A DNA stretch of 56,383 nucleotides from Paenibacillus wynnii (GCF_030812855.1 NZ_JAUSTK010000034.1:1-56383), one strand, 5' to 3'. Numbered from the stretch's first letter, positions 45,725 to 56,280 are shown. Numbers and translations are program-made. The notes: generated by a model not told the origin, from the sequence alone.

Positions 45725-46366
45725 ATGATTTACCTTAAAGTAAAGAGAATATTAAGTTTATTGTTATCGTTAACCGGTCTGATTATAGTCTCACCGGTAT
45801 TATGTATTCTGATTATTGCTATAAAAATTGATTCGAGAGGTCCAGTATTCTTTAAGCAAAAACGTGTCGGTATTCATAAAACGCATTTCAATATTCTGAA
45901 ATTTCGAACAATGCGAATAGATACACCCAAAGATACCCCAACACATCTTCTAAACAACCCGGAACAATATATAACTAGAATGGGGAAGTTTTTAAGAAAA
46001 ACAAGTCTGGACGAGCTTCCACAAATATTCAATATCATAGGTGGTTCTATGGCTGTTGTAGGTCCACGTCCAGCTCTCTGGAATCAATACGATTTGATTG
46101 AAGAGAGAGACAAGTATGGGGCGAATGATGTATTGCCAGGATTGACAGGTTGGGCTCAGATTAATGGCAGAGATGAGCTGTCCATAGGAGTTAAGGCGAA
46201 ATTGGATGGGGAGTATGTCCAGCAAATGGGCTTAACCATGGATTTAAAGTGCTTCTTCGGAACGATTTCCAGTGTGTTGAAAAGTGAGGGAATCGTTGAA
46301 GGCGGAGCCGGGAATATAAATACTAAGGATGAGATGGCAAGTAATAAGGGGACAATGTCAGCATGA
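45725..46366 (+). CDS. Initiating sugar phosphate transferase
   Basis: This 213-residue monotopic phosphoglycosyl transferase moves a sugar-phosphate from a UDP-sugar to undecaprenyl phosphate, starting each polysaccharide repeat. It has one N-terminal hydrophobic (re-entrant) helix, 'GPVFFKQKRVG', 'LKFRTM', the catalytic Asp-Glu pair in 'SLDELPQ', 'VGPRPAL' and 'PGLTGWAQINGRD'. ATG 45725 follows GGGGGATAATT. It is the short PglC/EpsL-like form. It overlaps the next gene by four bases. Confidence 0.93.
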   Translation: MIYLKVKRILSLLLSLTGLIIVSPVLCILIIAIKIDSRGPVFFKQKRVGIHKTHFNILKFRTMRIDTPKDTPTHLLNNPEQYITRMGKFLRKTSLDELPQIFNIIGGSMAVVGPRPALWNQYDLIEERDKYGANDVLPGLTGWAQINGRDELSIGVKAKLDGEYVQQMGLTMDLKCFFGTISSVLKSEGIVEGGAGNINTKDEMASNKGTMSA

Positions 46367-47211
46367 AAAAAATACTTATTACAGGATCTAAGAGTTATAT
46401 AGGTACAAGTCTAGAGAAATGGCTGGAGAAGTATCCTGATAAATATTCTGTAGACACCGTTAACATGAGAGGTAATTTGTGGAAAGAGTATGATTTCTCG
46501 AAGTATGATGTTGTTTTTCATGTAGCAGGGATTGCTCATATAAAGGAAACTAAAGAAAATGCAGAAATTTATTATATGGTTAACCGTGACTTAGCATATG
46601 AATCTGCTCAAAAGGCTAAGGATAGTGGTGTTAAACAATTTATTTTTTTAAGCTCCATGAGTGTTTATGGAATTGAAAATGGTATTATTGACAAAAATAC
46701 TTCTACCATTCCTAAAAGTAATTATGGGAAGGCGAAGCTTCAAGCGGAAGAACTAATAGTCCCCTTGAAAACGACTAGCTTTAATATAGCAATCATCCGT
46801 CCACCTATGATATATGGCAAAGGGTGCAGGGGCAATTACCCAAAACTGGCTAAGCTAGTATTAAAATCACCTATCTTCCCTGATATAGATAATAAACGCA
46901 GTGTAATTCATATAGATAATTTTTGTGAATTTGTAAGACTGTTGATAGATGATTGTAGTAGTGGATTGTTTTTTCCTCAGAATAAAGAGTATATGTGTAC
47001 TTCAGAAATGGTTAGACAAATAGCTGATATTCACCGGAAGAAGATATGGGTGACAAAATTATTCAATCCATTATTAAAATTATTGAAGACGAGTTCAGTG
47101 AATAAGGTATGTGGTGACTTAGTATATGAAAAAAAAATGTCGTTATTAAAAGAAAGTTATTGTCTCAATGATTTTAATACTTCTATTTCCTTGACTGAAA
47201 TGAGGCACTGA
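46363..47211 (+). CDS. NAD-dependent epimerase/dehydratase
   Basis: This 282-residue extended-SDR enzyme carries 'ITGSKSYIGTSLEKWL' (NAD fold), 'HVAGIAHI', 'LSSMSVYG' and the catalytic Tyr-Lys in 'SNYGKAK'. It probably makes or modifies a nucleotide sugar for the repeat unit, for example as a 4-epimerase or 4-reductase; the substrate cannot be read from sequence. The markedly lower GC content of the locus begins here. Confidence 0.85.
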   Translation: MKKILITGSKSYIGTSLEKWLEKYPDKYSVDTVNMRGNLWKEYDFSKYDVVFHVAGIAHIKETKENAEIYYMVNRDLAYESAQKAKDSGVKQFIFLSSMSVYGIENGIIDKNTSTIPKSNYGKAKLQAEELIVPLKTTSFNIAIIRPPMIYGKGCRGNYPKLAKLVLKSPIFPDIDNKRSVIHIDNFCEFVRLLIDDCSSGLFFPQNKEYMCTSEMVRQIADIHRKKIWVTKLFNPLLKLLKTSSVNKVCGDLVYEKKMSLLKESYCLNDFNTSISLTEMRH

Positions 47212-47213
47212 CC

Positions 47214-47996
47214 ATGAGTGGTGTAATTGAAAAAAATTCTTTAATCAGTATTATAATGCCAGCTTATAATTCTGGGAAATACATAGAAGAAGCAATAATT
47301 TCAGTTATCTCTCAGTCTTATCAATGTTGGGAACTTATAGTAATAGACGATTCCTCAATGGACAATACAGTTAAAATAGTTGAAGATTTGGCTAGTAAAG
47401 ATAGCCGTATTCATTTACATGAAAATAAAAGTAATCAAGGGGTATCAGCTTCTAGAAATAGAGGGATTTCACTTGCCAGTAGTGAATGGATCGCCTTTTT
47501 AGATAGTGATGATATGTGGGATAGATTCAAATTAGAGAAACAAATAGGTTTAGTTGAAGAATCAAATGCTGAATTTGTGTTTACTGGATCCTCGTTTATA
47601 AATGAAAAGGGTGACAACTATCTAGGAATATTTGAAGTTCCAAAAAAGGTAAGTTATAAGGAGTTAAGAACACATAATGTAATATCCTGTTCATCAGTTC
47701 TTATAAAGAAAAGGTTTTTCAATGAAATTAAAATGGAGAAAGATGATATGCATGAAGACTACGCCGTTTGGTTAAGAGTGTTAAAAACAGGTGTATGTGC
47801 TTTCGGTATCAATGAATCTCTTCTTGTTTATAGAATATCTCGTAATTCTAAATCAGGTAACAAGATTAAAACTATAAAAATGACCTATATGGTATTTCGA
47901 TTTATTGGCATTAATCCTATTGGTTCTGCTTATTTTATGATGAGACATATATTTGGATCAATTAAAAAATACAGGAACATTAAATTAAATGTGTAA
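47214..47996 (+). CDS. Family 2 glycosyltransferase
   Basis: This 260-residue GT-A enzyme starts with 'SLISIIMPAYNSGKYIEEAI', has 'IDDSSMDNT' and the metal-binding 'FLDSDDMWD' (DxD region). It adds a sugar to the lipid-linked repeat unit. It lies two bases after the epimerase gene. Confidence 0.92.
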   Translation: MSGVIEKNSLISIIMPAYNSGKYIEEAIISVISQSYQCWELIVIDDSSMDNTVKIVEDLASKDSRIHLHENKSNQGVSASRNRGISLASSEWIAFLDSDDMWDRFKLEKQIGLVEESNAEFVFTGSSFINEKGDNYLGIFEVPKKVSYKELRTHNVISCSSVLIKKRFFNEIKMEKDDMHEDYAVWLRVLKTGVCAFGINESLLVYRISRNSKSGNKIKTIKMTYMVFRFIGINPIGSAYFMMRHIFGSIKKYRNIKLNV

Positions 47997-48021
47997 CAAA
48001 TATAGTTAAGCGAGGTTTATT

Positions 48022-49176
48022 ATGTATAACATTAAAGTGATAACGAAAACTCGAGGATTTTGGATTAATTTATTTGAGTATAAGTTCGAAACTATCAAGT
48101 TTCATTATAAATCTAGTGGACTATTTGAAGTACCAAGTAAAACAAGGTTCTTATTGCACAAAATTATAAATTTTAAAGTGTTTGACACTTTAGGTCTATT
48201 TTTTAGAAGTAATGCTCTTGAGAGTGATGAGGATGCTAATTTTAGTTACAATAGATTTTTAAAGTCCGATAAACCTTACTTTATTGGGTTAGAAAATCCA
48301 ACTGCATTGGTTCACTATAGTGATACAAGAATGAGAACTTACATTAGTAAAATTCGATTAAGTAGATACTTTAACGATTCAAATTTGAAGGGGATTGTTT
48401 GTTTATCAATAGCTTGTTATTCAACGATGAAGAATTATTATGATCTTCCAACTAGCCTTAACTTGTATCAGGTATATCCGTTGGTCGAAGAAAATATTAA
48501 TGTTAATAAAGAATATATTTCGAGAAAAAGCAATGAGTGTATTCTGGAGTGTTTATACATTTCTTCAAATTTCGAACTTAAAGGTGGAGATGATATTCTC
48601 GAAGCCTTTAACAAACTTAAAAAAAATGGATATAATAAAATTCATTTAAATATAATAACGAAAATAGATAGTTTAACACTTGAACAAAGAGCTATTATTA
48701 ATAATAACAGTAGCATTGATATTTATGATTTTAAATTCTCAAAAAAAGAGTTATATGAATTTTATCAAAAGGCAAATATACTATTAAACCCTACTAGAAT
48801 GGATAGTTTTTCGCTTGTTACTCTAGAAGCGATGAAGAATGGATGTACCATTGTTGGTACTGATATATACGCAATTAAAGAAATGGTCACTGATGGTTCA
48901 AATGGTTTCTTAACACAACCAAAATATAAATATTGGAATAATGAAAATATGATAGATCATTACATTAAAACTCACCCTAACAAAACGTTTAACTCAAAAT
49001 ATATAGATATGAATATTATTGATTTTTTATATGAGAAAATCACCTATTTATATAGCAGCAGAAAAACTCTTGAAGTGATGTCAATGAACTCATTTGAAAG
49101 ATCAACAACAGGTGAATTTTCAAATCAAAGTATTGCTGATAAATGGAAACATATAATTGAAGATGTAGGAGTTTAG
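48022..49176 (+). CDS. Family 4 glycosyltransferase (GT-B)
   Basis: A 384-residue protein. The C-terminal half has the GT4 pattern ('YISSNFELKGGDDILEAFN', 'ILLNPTRMDSFSLVTLEAMKNGCTIVGTD', 'GFLTQ') with the E-x7-E motif. The N-terminal half is divergent. The gene is AT-rich and stands in the glycan-specific block. Confidence 0.85.
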   Translation: MYNIKVITKTRGFWINLFEYKFETIKFHYKSSGLFEVPSKTRFLLHKIINFKVFDTLGLFFRSNALESDEDANFSYNRFLKSDKPYFIGLENPTALVHYSDTRMRTYISKIRLSRYFNDSNLKGIVCLSIACYSTMKNYYDLPTSLNLYQVYPLVEENINVNKEYISRKSNECILECLYISSNFELKGGDDILEAFNKLKKNGYNKIHLNIITKIDSLTLEQRAIINNNSSIDIYDFKFSKKELYEFYQKANILLNPTRMDSFSLVTLEAMKNGCTIVGTDIYAIKEMVTDGSNGFLTQPKYKYWNNENMIDHYIKTHPNKTFNSKYIDMNIIDFLYEKITYLYSSRKTLEVMSMNSFERSTTGEFSNQSIADKWKHIIEDVGV

Positions 49177-49178
49177 AT

Positions 49179-50108
49179 ATGATAGGTATAGTTATTTTGA
49201 ATTTTAATAGCTGGGACGAAACTCATAAGTGTTTATTAAGTATTTTTAATAGTCAATCTGAATTAAAGTGGCATATATATTTGGTTGACAATGCCTCGAA
49301 TATCCCAATGCCAGATAAAATAAGCAAAATGTTAAACCCTATTCAAATTACATATTTGCCCTCTCCAATCAATAAGGGATATTCTGGGGGGAATAATATT
49401 GGCGTTACCAACGCTTTGAATGACCAATGCGAGGAAATACTAATTGTGAATAATGATGTGGTATTTATGAAAGATAGTATCTCAAACCTAAAACAATATC
49501 TGAACCAGAATATAAATGTAGGTATTGTTGGTCCCAAAGTTTATTTACCTAATGGGTCAATTCAATTAATCAATTGTGGAATAAAGATGGGTATGAACGA
49601 AAAATATATGTACTTATTAAATAAAACACCACTTAGATTTTTAGTCAGTAATTTTATTAGAGATTTTAACGCCTTAGATAAAGATTTATCAAAACCTTTT
49701 AAGGTTTATGCTGTGTCTGGTTGCTGTTTTATGATGAGTAAAGAATGTGCGACAGAAATAACACCATTTGATGATAGTACATTTTTATATGAAGAAGAGA
49801 ATATCATTGGATATAATATGGAGATGGCAGGTTATGAAACCGTCTACTGTACTAACAGTGAGGTTATTCATGCACATGGTCAAAGTACTAAGAACATGAA
49901 GGCATTTTCGTATTCCTGTTTTGTAGAGAGTGAATTATACTATTCGAAAAAATATCTAAAAAGCACTACAGTGAAAGTTCTTCCTTTATATGCAATTAGA
50001 ACTTTTAAATATCTATTCTTTTGTTTTACTGAAAAAGATTACCGAAGAAATATTTCGCTGTATTTTTCGAAAACTCTAAGAATGCTAAAGAAAAAGCATA
50101 TAAATTAA
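49179..50108 (+). CDS. Family 2 glycosyltransferase, rhamnosyltransferase-like
   Basis: This 309-residue GT-A enzyme shows 'IGIVILNFNSWDETHKCL', 'LVDNAS', 'NKGYSGGNNIG' and 'ILIVNNDVVF', a pattern common in WcaE/RfbN-like or rhamnosyl transferases. 'SGCCFMMSKE' and 'YEEENIIGYNMEMAGYETVY' form the acceptor and catalytic-base region. It starts two bases after the previous gene. Confidence 0.9.
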   Translation: MIGIVILNFNSWDETHKCLLSIFNSQSELKWHIYLVDNASNIPMPDKISKMLNPIQITYLPSPINKGYSGGNNIGVTNALNDQCEEILIVNNDVVFMKDSISNLKQYLNQNINVGIVGPKVYLPNGSIQLINCGIKMGMNEKYMYLLNKTPLRFLVSNFIRDFNALDKDLSKPFKVYAVSGCCFMMSKECATEITPFDDSTFLYEEENIIGYNMEMAGYETVYCTNSEVIHAHGQSTKNMKAFSYSCFVESELYYSKKYLKSTTVKVLPLYAIRTFKYLFFCFTEKDYRRNISLYFSKTLRMLKKKHIN

Positions 50109-50119
50109 GGAGCAATTAT

Positions 50120-51277
50120 ATGGATGTTAAAAGTAAGAGTGTTAAGGGTTTGTATATTGCATTTGAATTTGAACCAAATAATACTATACCTATCAGTGAA
50201 GAGACTAATGGAATCGTGAAAAAGATTAGAAAGCAAATAGAATCCTTCGAAAATAAGAAGTTTAGTATAGATTTTTGGAATCCATATAGTGGAAGGAAAC
50301 ATTCCCTGAGAAGAATAATGAGAAGACTTCCATTTTACTTTTTGAATTCATGGAAATTTGATTATTCTAAAGCCTCTGAGTATAGCTTTATTTATATTAG
50401 GAAGGCTTGGTTTATGGATGGGGATTTAATCAGGTTCTTAAAGAAGTTTAAGAACTACTCAAGTCACACAAAAATCCTATTAGAAATACCTACATATCCA
50501 TATGATAATGAAGGAAAACATTTAAATATATTGCCACTTATTATTAAGGATAAAATTTGGCGTAGAAAATTGCATCACTATGTTGATCGAATAATAACAT
50601 ATTCGAATGATGAGGTAATTTTTGATGTTGAAACTATTCAAGCTTCGAACGCAATAGACTTAAGTGAAATAAGCCCTAGAAACTTCACTGAAATTAAAAA
50701 TAAAAATGTAATTAATTTAATAGCTTGTTCAAGTTTATACTATTGGCATGGATATGATAGAGTTATAAAAGGATTAAATACATATTATACAAACAAAAAA
50801 AACCATGACCCTATTGTTCGATTTCATATTGTAGGTGAAGGTGAAGAAGCAGAAAAATATAGAGAGATGATTAGCACTTTTAATCTTTCAGACTATGTGT
50901 ATATGTATGGAAAGTTGTCGGGACGAGCTTTAGATGAAGTGTATGACATAAGCGATATTGGACTTGATAGTATGGGACGCCATAGATCAGGAGTTTATTA
51001 TAACAGTTCATTAAAGGGGAAAGAATATTGTGCAAAAGGTCTTCCTATAGTATCGGGCGTAAGCACGGATTTGGATGGAGATACTGAATATTCATATTAT
51101 TTACGTGTTCCAGCAGAGGATAAGGAAGTAGATATTTATGATATAATAAATTTTTACAATGCTATTTACAAAGAAAAAGACCCGAAAGTTATAAGTGTTA
51201 ATATTAGAGATTATGCAAAACAGCGCTTTGATTTTCCAGTAGCCATGCGAGAAATAATAGAATTCATTACTACTTGA
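50120..51277 (+). CDS. Glycosyltransferase (GT-B, GT4-like)
   Basis: A 385-residue protein with the GT-B C-terminal domain ('YYWHGYDRVIKGLNTYY', 'FHIVGEGEEAEKYREMI', 'YMYGKLSGRALDEVYDISDIGLDSMG', 'KGKEYCAKGLPIV'). A lysine or arginine donor-site segment is plausible in 'SLKGKEYCAKG'. The N-terminal acceptor domain is unusual. Acceptor and donor unknown. Confidence 0.85.
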   Translation: MDVKSKSVKGLYIAFEFEPNNTIPISEETNGIVKKIRKQIESFENKKFSIDFWNPYSGRKHSLRRIMRRLPFYFLNSWKFDYSKASEYSFIYIRKAWFMDGDLIRFLKKFKNYSSHTKILLEIPTYPYDNEGKHLNILPLIIKDKIWRRKLHHYVDRIITYSNDEVIFDVETIQASNAIDLSEISPRNFTEIKNKNVINLIACSSLYYWHGYDRVIKGLNTYYTNKKNHDPIVRFHIVGEGEEAEKYREMISTFNLSDYVYMYGKLSGRALDEVYDISDIGLDSMGRHRSGVYYNSSLKGKEYCAKGLPIVSGVSTDLDGDTEYSYYLRVPAEDKEVDIYDIINFYNAIYKEKDPKVISVNIRDYAKQRFDFPVAMREIIEFITT

Positions 51278-51286
51278 GGAGTTTAT

Positions 51287-52561
51287 ATGATATTAATTAT
51301 TTTTGCATTAGTATTATGTGCAATGTTATATGGCTATTTTAAGGAACATAATATATATAATCCATTATTTTTATTCTGTGGTTTTATTGGGTTTATTTCA
51401 TTATTGGCTTCCTTTCAGTTTTATGGAATGAATAAAACAAGTGATAAAGCATATTTTGTTATTATTCTTGGAATTTTGGGATACATTTGTGGCATTGGCT
51501 TCTACAAGATAGTATTTGGTAGATTGAAAACATCTATAAGCGATGTTGTAATAGAGCACAATAGAATAAATACAAAATTATTGTTTGTAGCAGTTCTTAG
51601 TATGACAATATTTAGTGCTTACCGGTTTGCCAACATATTACCATTATTACTCCAAGGTTATGCACTTGATTATATAAGATTAGTTTACTTTGGAGTTGAA
51701 TTCGATGGAATAGGTATTAGTCATATAACAGCTGTCATTGAAATGTTTTTGAATTTGCCACTACTTTATGCAATTATTGCTATAATCGTTATTGATTTGA
51801 TTTCTGGGAAGGAAAGGGAAATAGGTAATTTCACTTTAACTTTAGTGATTATTTGGATTTCTCTTGCGACAATTGTTAGTGGGGGACGTGCCACCATTTA
51901 TATAGTGGCAGTTGAATTATTTTTTGCTGCTTTAATTCTAAAGCGGAACCTTAAACTCAGTAAAGGGACGAAAACTAGTATTATTCTCATCATAATATGT
52001 GCGATAGTATTTATGTTTTTAATGACAAGCAATAGGGCTACTAATGGAGAATATGATATTTTATATTCGTTATACACTTATTTTAGTGGAAGTATGCCAC
52101 ACATGAGCTATCGATTAGATACCATTGATTTTTCAAACCAGTATACATATGGTATGACCTTTTTTTCTGGACTTCTTCGCCCGTTAATGCTTATTTATAA
52201 GTGGATTTCTGGTAGTTTTCCAGATGTATATCAGATGACCCTTGACATAGGTGTTCAGCTGCAGACTGCTGTTGACATTGGAACTGGGAAGTCTTTTAAT
52301 GCCTTTGTACCTTCATTTTTTTATTTCTATTTTGAATATGGATATATTGGAGTTGTTTTTGATTCAATTATTTATGGAGTTGTTTGTCAGTACTTTTATA
52401 TAAAAATGAAGTTGAAAATGTCCAAAAGGAATATTGCACTTTATCTTTTGATTATTCAAGGTATGTTAACATCTATGATTAGGTACCCATTTATATTGGT
52501 TTATTATACTTTTGCATTTTTTATAATAATAATGTTTTATAAAAAACAAGATAAAATTTAA
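51287..52561 (+). CDS. O-antigen/capsule polymerase (Wzy-like)
   Basis: This 424-residue, very hydrophobic protein has about 12 membrane segments and one larger external loop near residues 250-340, the pattern of oligosaccharide repeat polymerases. 'SGGRATIYIVAVELFF' and 'RATNGEYDILYSLYTYFSGSMPHM'-type segments fit the Wzy_C/OppA-independent group. Its place between glycosyltransferases and Wzx supports the role. Confidence 0.8.
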   Translation: MILIIFALVLCAMLYGYFKEHNIYNPLFLFCGFIGFISLLASFQFYGMNKTSDKAYFVIILGILGYICGIGFYKIVFGRLKTSISDVVIEHNRINTKLLFVAVLSMTIFSAYRFANILPLLLQGYALDYIRLVYFGVEFDGIGISHITAVIEMFLNLPLLYAIIAIIVIDLISGKEREIGNFTLTLVIIWISLATIVSGGRATIYIVAVELFFAALILKRNLKLSKGTKTSIILIIICAIVFMFLMTSNRATNGEYDILYSLYTYFSGSMPHMSYRLDTIDFSNQYTYGMTFFSGLLRPLMLIYKWISGSFPDVYQMTLDIGVQLQTAVDIGTGKSFNAFVPSFFYFYFEYGYIGVVFDSIIYGVVCQYFYIKMKLKMSKRNIALYLLIIQGMLTSMIRYPFILVYYTFAFFIIIMFYKKQDKI

Positions 52562-52583
52562 GACTAAGAAGGATTAACAAAAA

Positions 52584-54020
52584 ATGAGTAATGTTAAGAA
52601 AAATTATTTATATAGTGTATGTTATCAAATGTTAAATATTATTTTACCAATAATTACTGCACCTTACTTATCAAGAATAATTGGTGTTGAAAATTTAGGG
52701 ATATATTCATATACTCAATCAATTGCAAATTATTTTGTTTTGCTAGCTATGCTTGGTTTAAATAATTATGGTAATAGATCTATTGCAGCTATACGTGAGG
52801 ATAGAGACAAAACCAGCAAGACCTTTTGGAGCATATATTGTATTCAGTTTACGAGCTCAATAATAATAATAATTGTTTATATGGTATATCTAGGATTTTT
52901 TGCAGCTAATGTTACATTAGCTTTAATATGGTCTCTATTTATTCTGGCAGCATTATTTGATATTAACTGGTTATATTTTGGCCTAGAACAATTTAAACTA
53001 ACAGTTACCAGGAATATTGTTATTAAGTTAATATCAGTTGTTCTGATATTCGTTATGATTAAAACAAAAGAGGACCTTTGGATTTATACACTTATAATTT
53101 CATTGAGTATGTTAGTAAATCAATTAGTATTATGGCTCTTTATAAAAAAGTATATTGATATTTCAAAAGTTACCTTTCATGATATAAAAAAGCATATTAA
53201 GCCTTTACTAGTGCTATTTATACCAGTTATTGCTGTAAGTATATATACAATTTTAGATAAAATCATGATTGGTGCGTTAAGTACAATGGAAGAGAATGGA
53301 TTCTTTGAAAACGCACAGAAAATAATGATTGTCCCAACAGGCTTGATAACAGCACTTGGTGTAGTTATGTTACCGAAAATCTCAAATTTGGTTACGAAGG
53401 GAGATTTCACTAAAATCAAAGGCTACATTTCTATGTCTATGCTATTTACTAGTATGTCATCATTACCAATAGCCTTTGGTATTGCTGGGATTGCCCCGAT
53501 TTTTGCTCCAGTATTTTTTGGTACTGATTTTATCCCCTCTGGTGTATTAATGACACTTTTATCTATTACCGTTGTTTTCATAGCATGGGCAAATGTAATA
53601 AGGACACAATACTTAATACCAAATTATAAAGATAAAGTTTATGTAGTTTCAGTTATTATAGGTGCAATAATTAATATAATTATTAATGCATTGTTGATTC
53701 CTGATTACGGGGCTAGAGGTGCTGCAATAGGTACGGTTATTGCTGAATTTTCGGTAGCCTTATATCAAACTTGGGCTGTACGCAATCAATTAGATATTGC
53801 CGATTATATCAAGAATAGCGTACCGTATTTAATAATTAGTGTATTTATGTTTATTACAGTTAGATTTATCGGGAAGTTAATGGAACCAACCATATATACA
53901 TTAATACTACAATTACTCATTGGAATTGCTATATATCTATTACTAAGCTTCCTCTACATTAAGAAATCAAAGAATCCTTCAGCGAAACTGATCCTAAACA
54001 GAGTATTAAAATTAAATTAA
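52584..54020 (+). CDS. Repeat-unit flippase (Wzx-like, MOP superfamily)
   Basis: This 478-residue protein has about 14 helices. The start 'NYLYSVCYQMLNIILPIITAPYLSRIIGVENLGIYSYTQSI' is characteristic of polysaccharide flippases ('PYLSRxxG'). It moves undecaprenyl-linked repeats across the membrane for polymerisation by Wzy. Confidence 0.93.
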   Translation: MSNVKKNYLYSVCYQMLNIILPIITAPYLSRIIGVENLGIYSYTQSIANYFVLLAMLGLNNYGNRSIAAIREDRDKTSKTFWSIYCIQFTSSIIIIIVYMVYLGFFAANVTLALIWSLFILAALFDINWLYFGLEQFKLTVTRNIVIKLISVVLIFVMIKTKEDLWIYTLIISLSMLVNQLVLWLFIKKYIDISKVTFHDIKKHIKPLLVLFIPVIAVSIYTILDKIMIGALSTMEENGFFENAQKIMIVPTGLITALGVVMLPKISNLVTKGDFTKIKGYISMSMLFTSMSSLPIAFGIAGIAPIFAPVFFGTDFIPSGVLMTLLSITVVFIAWANVIRTQYLIPNYKDKVYVVSVIIGAIINIIINALLIPDYGARGAAIGTVIAEFSVALYQTWAVRNQLDIADYIKNSVPYLIISVFMFITVRFIGKLMEPTIYTLILQLLIGIAIYLLLSFLYIKKSKNPSAKLILNRVLKLN

Positions 54021-54061
54021 CATCTTTTTGGTTTTTATTTCGGAAGTGAGGTTTCAATTAC

Positions 54062-55099
54062 ATGGAAGAAAGCACCTTGATTAACAAACCGAGGCTAGAC
54101 CATATTGATATATTTCGTGGTATAGGAATTATATATATGATAATAGGTCATGTGCGATTTGGTTGGACTGTAGATAAGTATATTCATGGTTTCCACATGC
54201 CAATGTTCCTTTTTATATCAGGATACTTCTTCAACATAAAAAGGTATAACTCTATTAAGCAATTAATACGAAGAAAAGCAAAAAACCTCTTGGTACCCTA
54301 TTTATATTTTGGATTAATTCACTATCTAATATGGCTATTTTATATAGGAATAAATGAGAAGCTTGATTTACTAAAATATTTATCGAACCTATTTTGGATA
54401 AATACGTCTGGAGAAATGCCTATTGCAGGTGCTCTTTGGTTTTTAACATGTTTGTTTTTGGTTGAGATTTTATTCTTCTTTCTGACTAAGGTGTTAGTTA
54501 AAAGAGCATGGATCGCTATTGGTATTTCTATAGTTTCTTTAGCAGGCAGCTTAATTCCCAGATATTTAGATATACGGTTTCCTTTTGCTGGGGATGTTGC
54601 AATGGCAGGTATTGGTATTTTTTATGTGGGTAATTTAGTTAGAAAATATTCAGAAGATCATATGTATATAAAAAAATTGAATATAACAATTTTCAAAACT
54701 TTAGTTTTATTTTTAATAAGTGGGCTTTTAATTTTTGTTAATGGATATGTGAATATGCGAACAGCTGAATATTCGATTATTCCTCTTTTTTATATTAATG
54801 CAATAATAAGTATCCTTGCTTACTGGAACATCAGTAAGCTATCTACAATAACTAATTTTATATTAGTGAAAATTAGTGTAAATATATTGAAATACATTGG
54901 TAAAAATTCAATTATCTATTTGTGTTTAAACCAACTTGTAATTCTTTTACTTCAGCAATTTTCTAGTTTCGTTTTAATTGATTCAGTTTTAATACTCTTG
55001 TTCATTAGAACTCTAATATTTATATCATCTATTTTGCTACTTTATATGTTAACTGAGTTTATAACTAAAACTAAAATTAAATTCCTAATTGGAAAGTAA
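54062..55099 (+). CDS. Acyltransferase 3 family membrane protein (first copy)
   Basis: A 345-residue, 10-helix protein with 'RLDHIDIFRGIGIIYMIIGHVRF' (catalytic His in 'IGHVRF') and 'HGFHMPMFLFISGYFF'. Family members O-acetylate or otherwise acylate extracellular polysaccharide. It is probably the modification step of this glycan. Confidence 0.9.
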   Translation: MEESTLINKPRLDHIDIFRGIGIIYMIIGHVRFGWTVDKYIHGFHMPMFLFISGYFFNIKRYNSIKQLIRRKAKNLLVPYLYFGLIHYLIWLFYIGINEKLDLLKYLSNLFWINTSGEMPIAGALWFLTCLFLVEILFFFLTKVLVKRAWIAIGISIVSLAGSLIPRYLDIRFPFAGDVAMAGIGIFYVGNLVRKYSEDHMYIKKLNITIFKTLVLFLISGLLIFVNGYVNMRTAEYSIIPLFYINAIISILAYWNISKLSTITNFILVKISVNILKYIGKNSIIYLCLNQLVILLLQQFSSFVLIDSVLILLFIRTLIFISSILLLYMLTEFITKTKIKFLIGK

Positions 55100-55209
55100 T
55101 TGATTCTGATATTGTGATCATTTAACCTAATAAAATAGAAAATAAAACAAGATACATTCATAACATTTATGCATCACATTTAGTCATAAATATATTAAGG
55201 AGAAAGAAT

Positions 55210-56280
55210 ATGAAAAAAGATTTGAATATTGAATTATTAAGGATTATTCTAATGCTCTTTATTATTATGCATCATTTGCTGTTAAATGGTTTTGGTTTAA
55301 GGGGTATAACTATGAATAATTATGACCAACTAAATATTTTATGGGGGGGGATTAATGCTTTCCTAGTTGTGGCAGTCAATATATTTTTTATTATATCAGG
55401 TTATTATTCAATTAGAATTAGTATGAAGAAAATTGTCAATATCGCACTAATGGTCTATTTCTACTTTATACTTATTAGTTTATGTTTTGTTTTATTAGGT
55501 AAAGAACAAATAAATATAGACTTAATAAAAAGCGTGATTTTCCCTATAAGTTCATATTGGTTTATTTTAGTCTATATTATTTTAAGTGTTTTCTCACCCC
55601 TGATCAATAAAATGCTCGAGAATTGCAATAAAGTTATGCTCACACATTTTTTGATAAGTGCGGGATTAATTTTTTGTGTTTATGGTTTTATAATTGAGAA
55701 CCCGACGATTGGGGTGAATAATGGATACTCTTTAATATTTGCTTTTTTCCTTTATATCATTGGTTACTATTTGAGGCATCATTTTAACAGGAATAAAAAT
55801 AAGTATGTATTTTTACTAGTATATTTCGTTATAAGTGGATTTAATGGCTTGTTGGCAATGCTTTTTATATTTTTAGATAAAGGGACAGTTGCATGGACCC
55901 TATATAATTATAACAATCCCTTAGTTGTAATAGGTTCAGTCTCATTATTTTTATATTTTAAAGATTTGAATATTGAAAATAATAAATTAAGTAGAACTAT
56001 ATATTATGCTAGTAATAGCGTTTTGGCGGTATATATAATCCATTCATCATCAAGCGTTGCGACATATTTCAATCAATTTCTAAGGAATTACTCAATTAAA
56101 TTAAATTTCTTATTAAATACTGTGTTTTTACTATTATATTCTATAGCAATTTTTTGTGTATGCGCCTTTATTGAAGAAATGGTAAGGAAAAAGTTGTTTT
56201 TAAATATATTTAACAAGTTTTCAAATAATATATCAAATAAACTAACTAAATTGATAAATAACTTAATTCAAGATATCTAA
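55210..56280 (+). CDS. Acyltransferase 3 family membrane protein (second copy)
   Basis: A 356-residue protein beginning 'MKKDLNIELLRIILMLFIIMHHLLLNG' with the family His motif ('IMHHLL') and 'NIFFIISGYYSIR'. It resembles WzyE/OafA-like O-acyltransferases rather than the first copy; the two are not close. AGGAGAAAG precedes ATG. There is an approximately 110-base gap after the first acyltransferase. Confidence 0.88.
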   Translation: MKKDLNIELLRIILMLFIIMHHLLLNGFGLRGITMNNYDQLNILWGGINAFLVVAVNIFFIISGYYSIRISMKKIVNIALMVYFYFILISLCFVLLGKEQINIDLIKSVIFPISSYWFILVYIILSVFSPLINKMLENCNKVMLTHFLISAGLIFCVYGFIIENPTIGVNNGYSLIFAFFLYIIGYYLRHHFNRNKNKYVFLLVYFVISGFNGLLAMLFIFLDKGTVAWTLYNYNNPLVVIGSVSLFLYFKDLNIENNKLSRTIYYASNSVLAVYIIHSSSSVATYFNQFLRNYSIKLNFLLNTVFLLLYSIAIFCVCAFIEEMVRKKLFLNIFNKFSNNISNKLTKLINNLIQDI

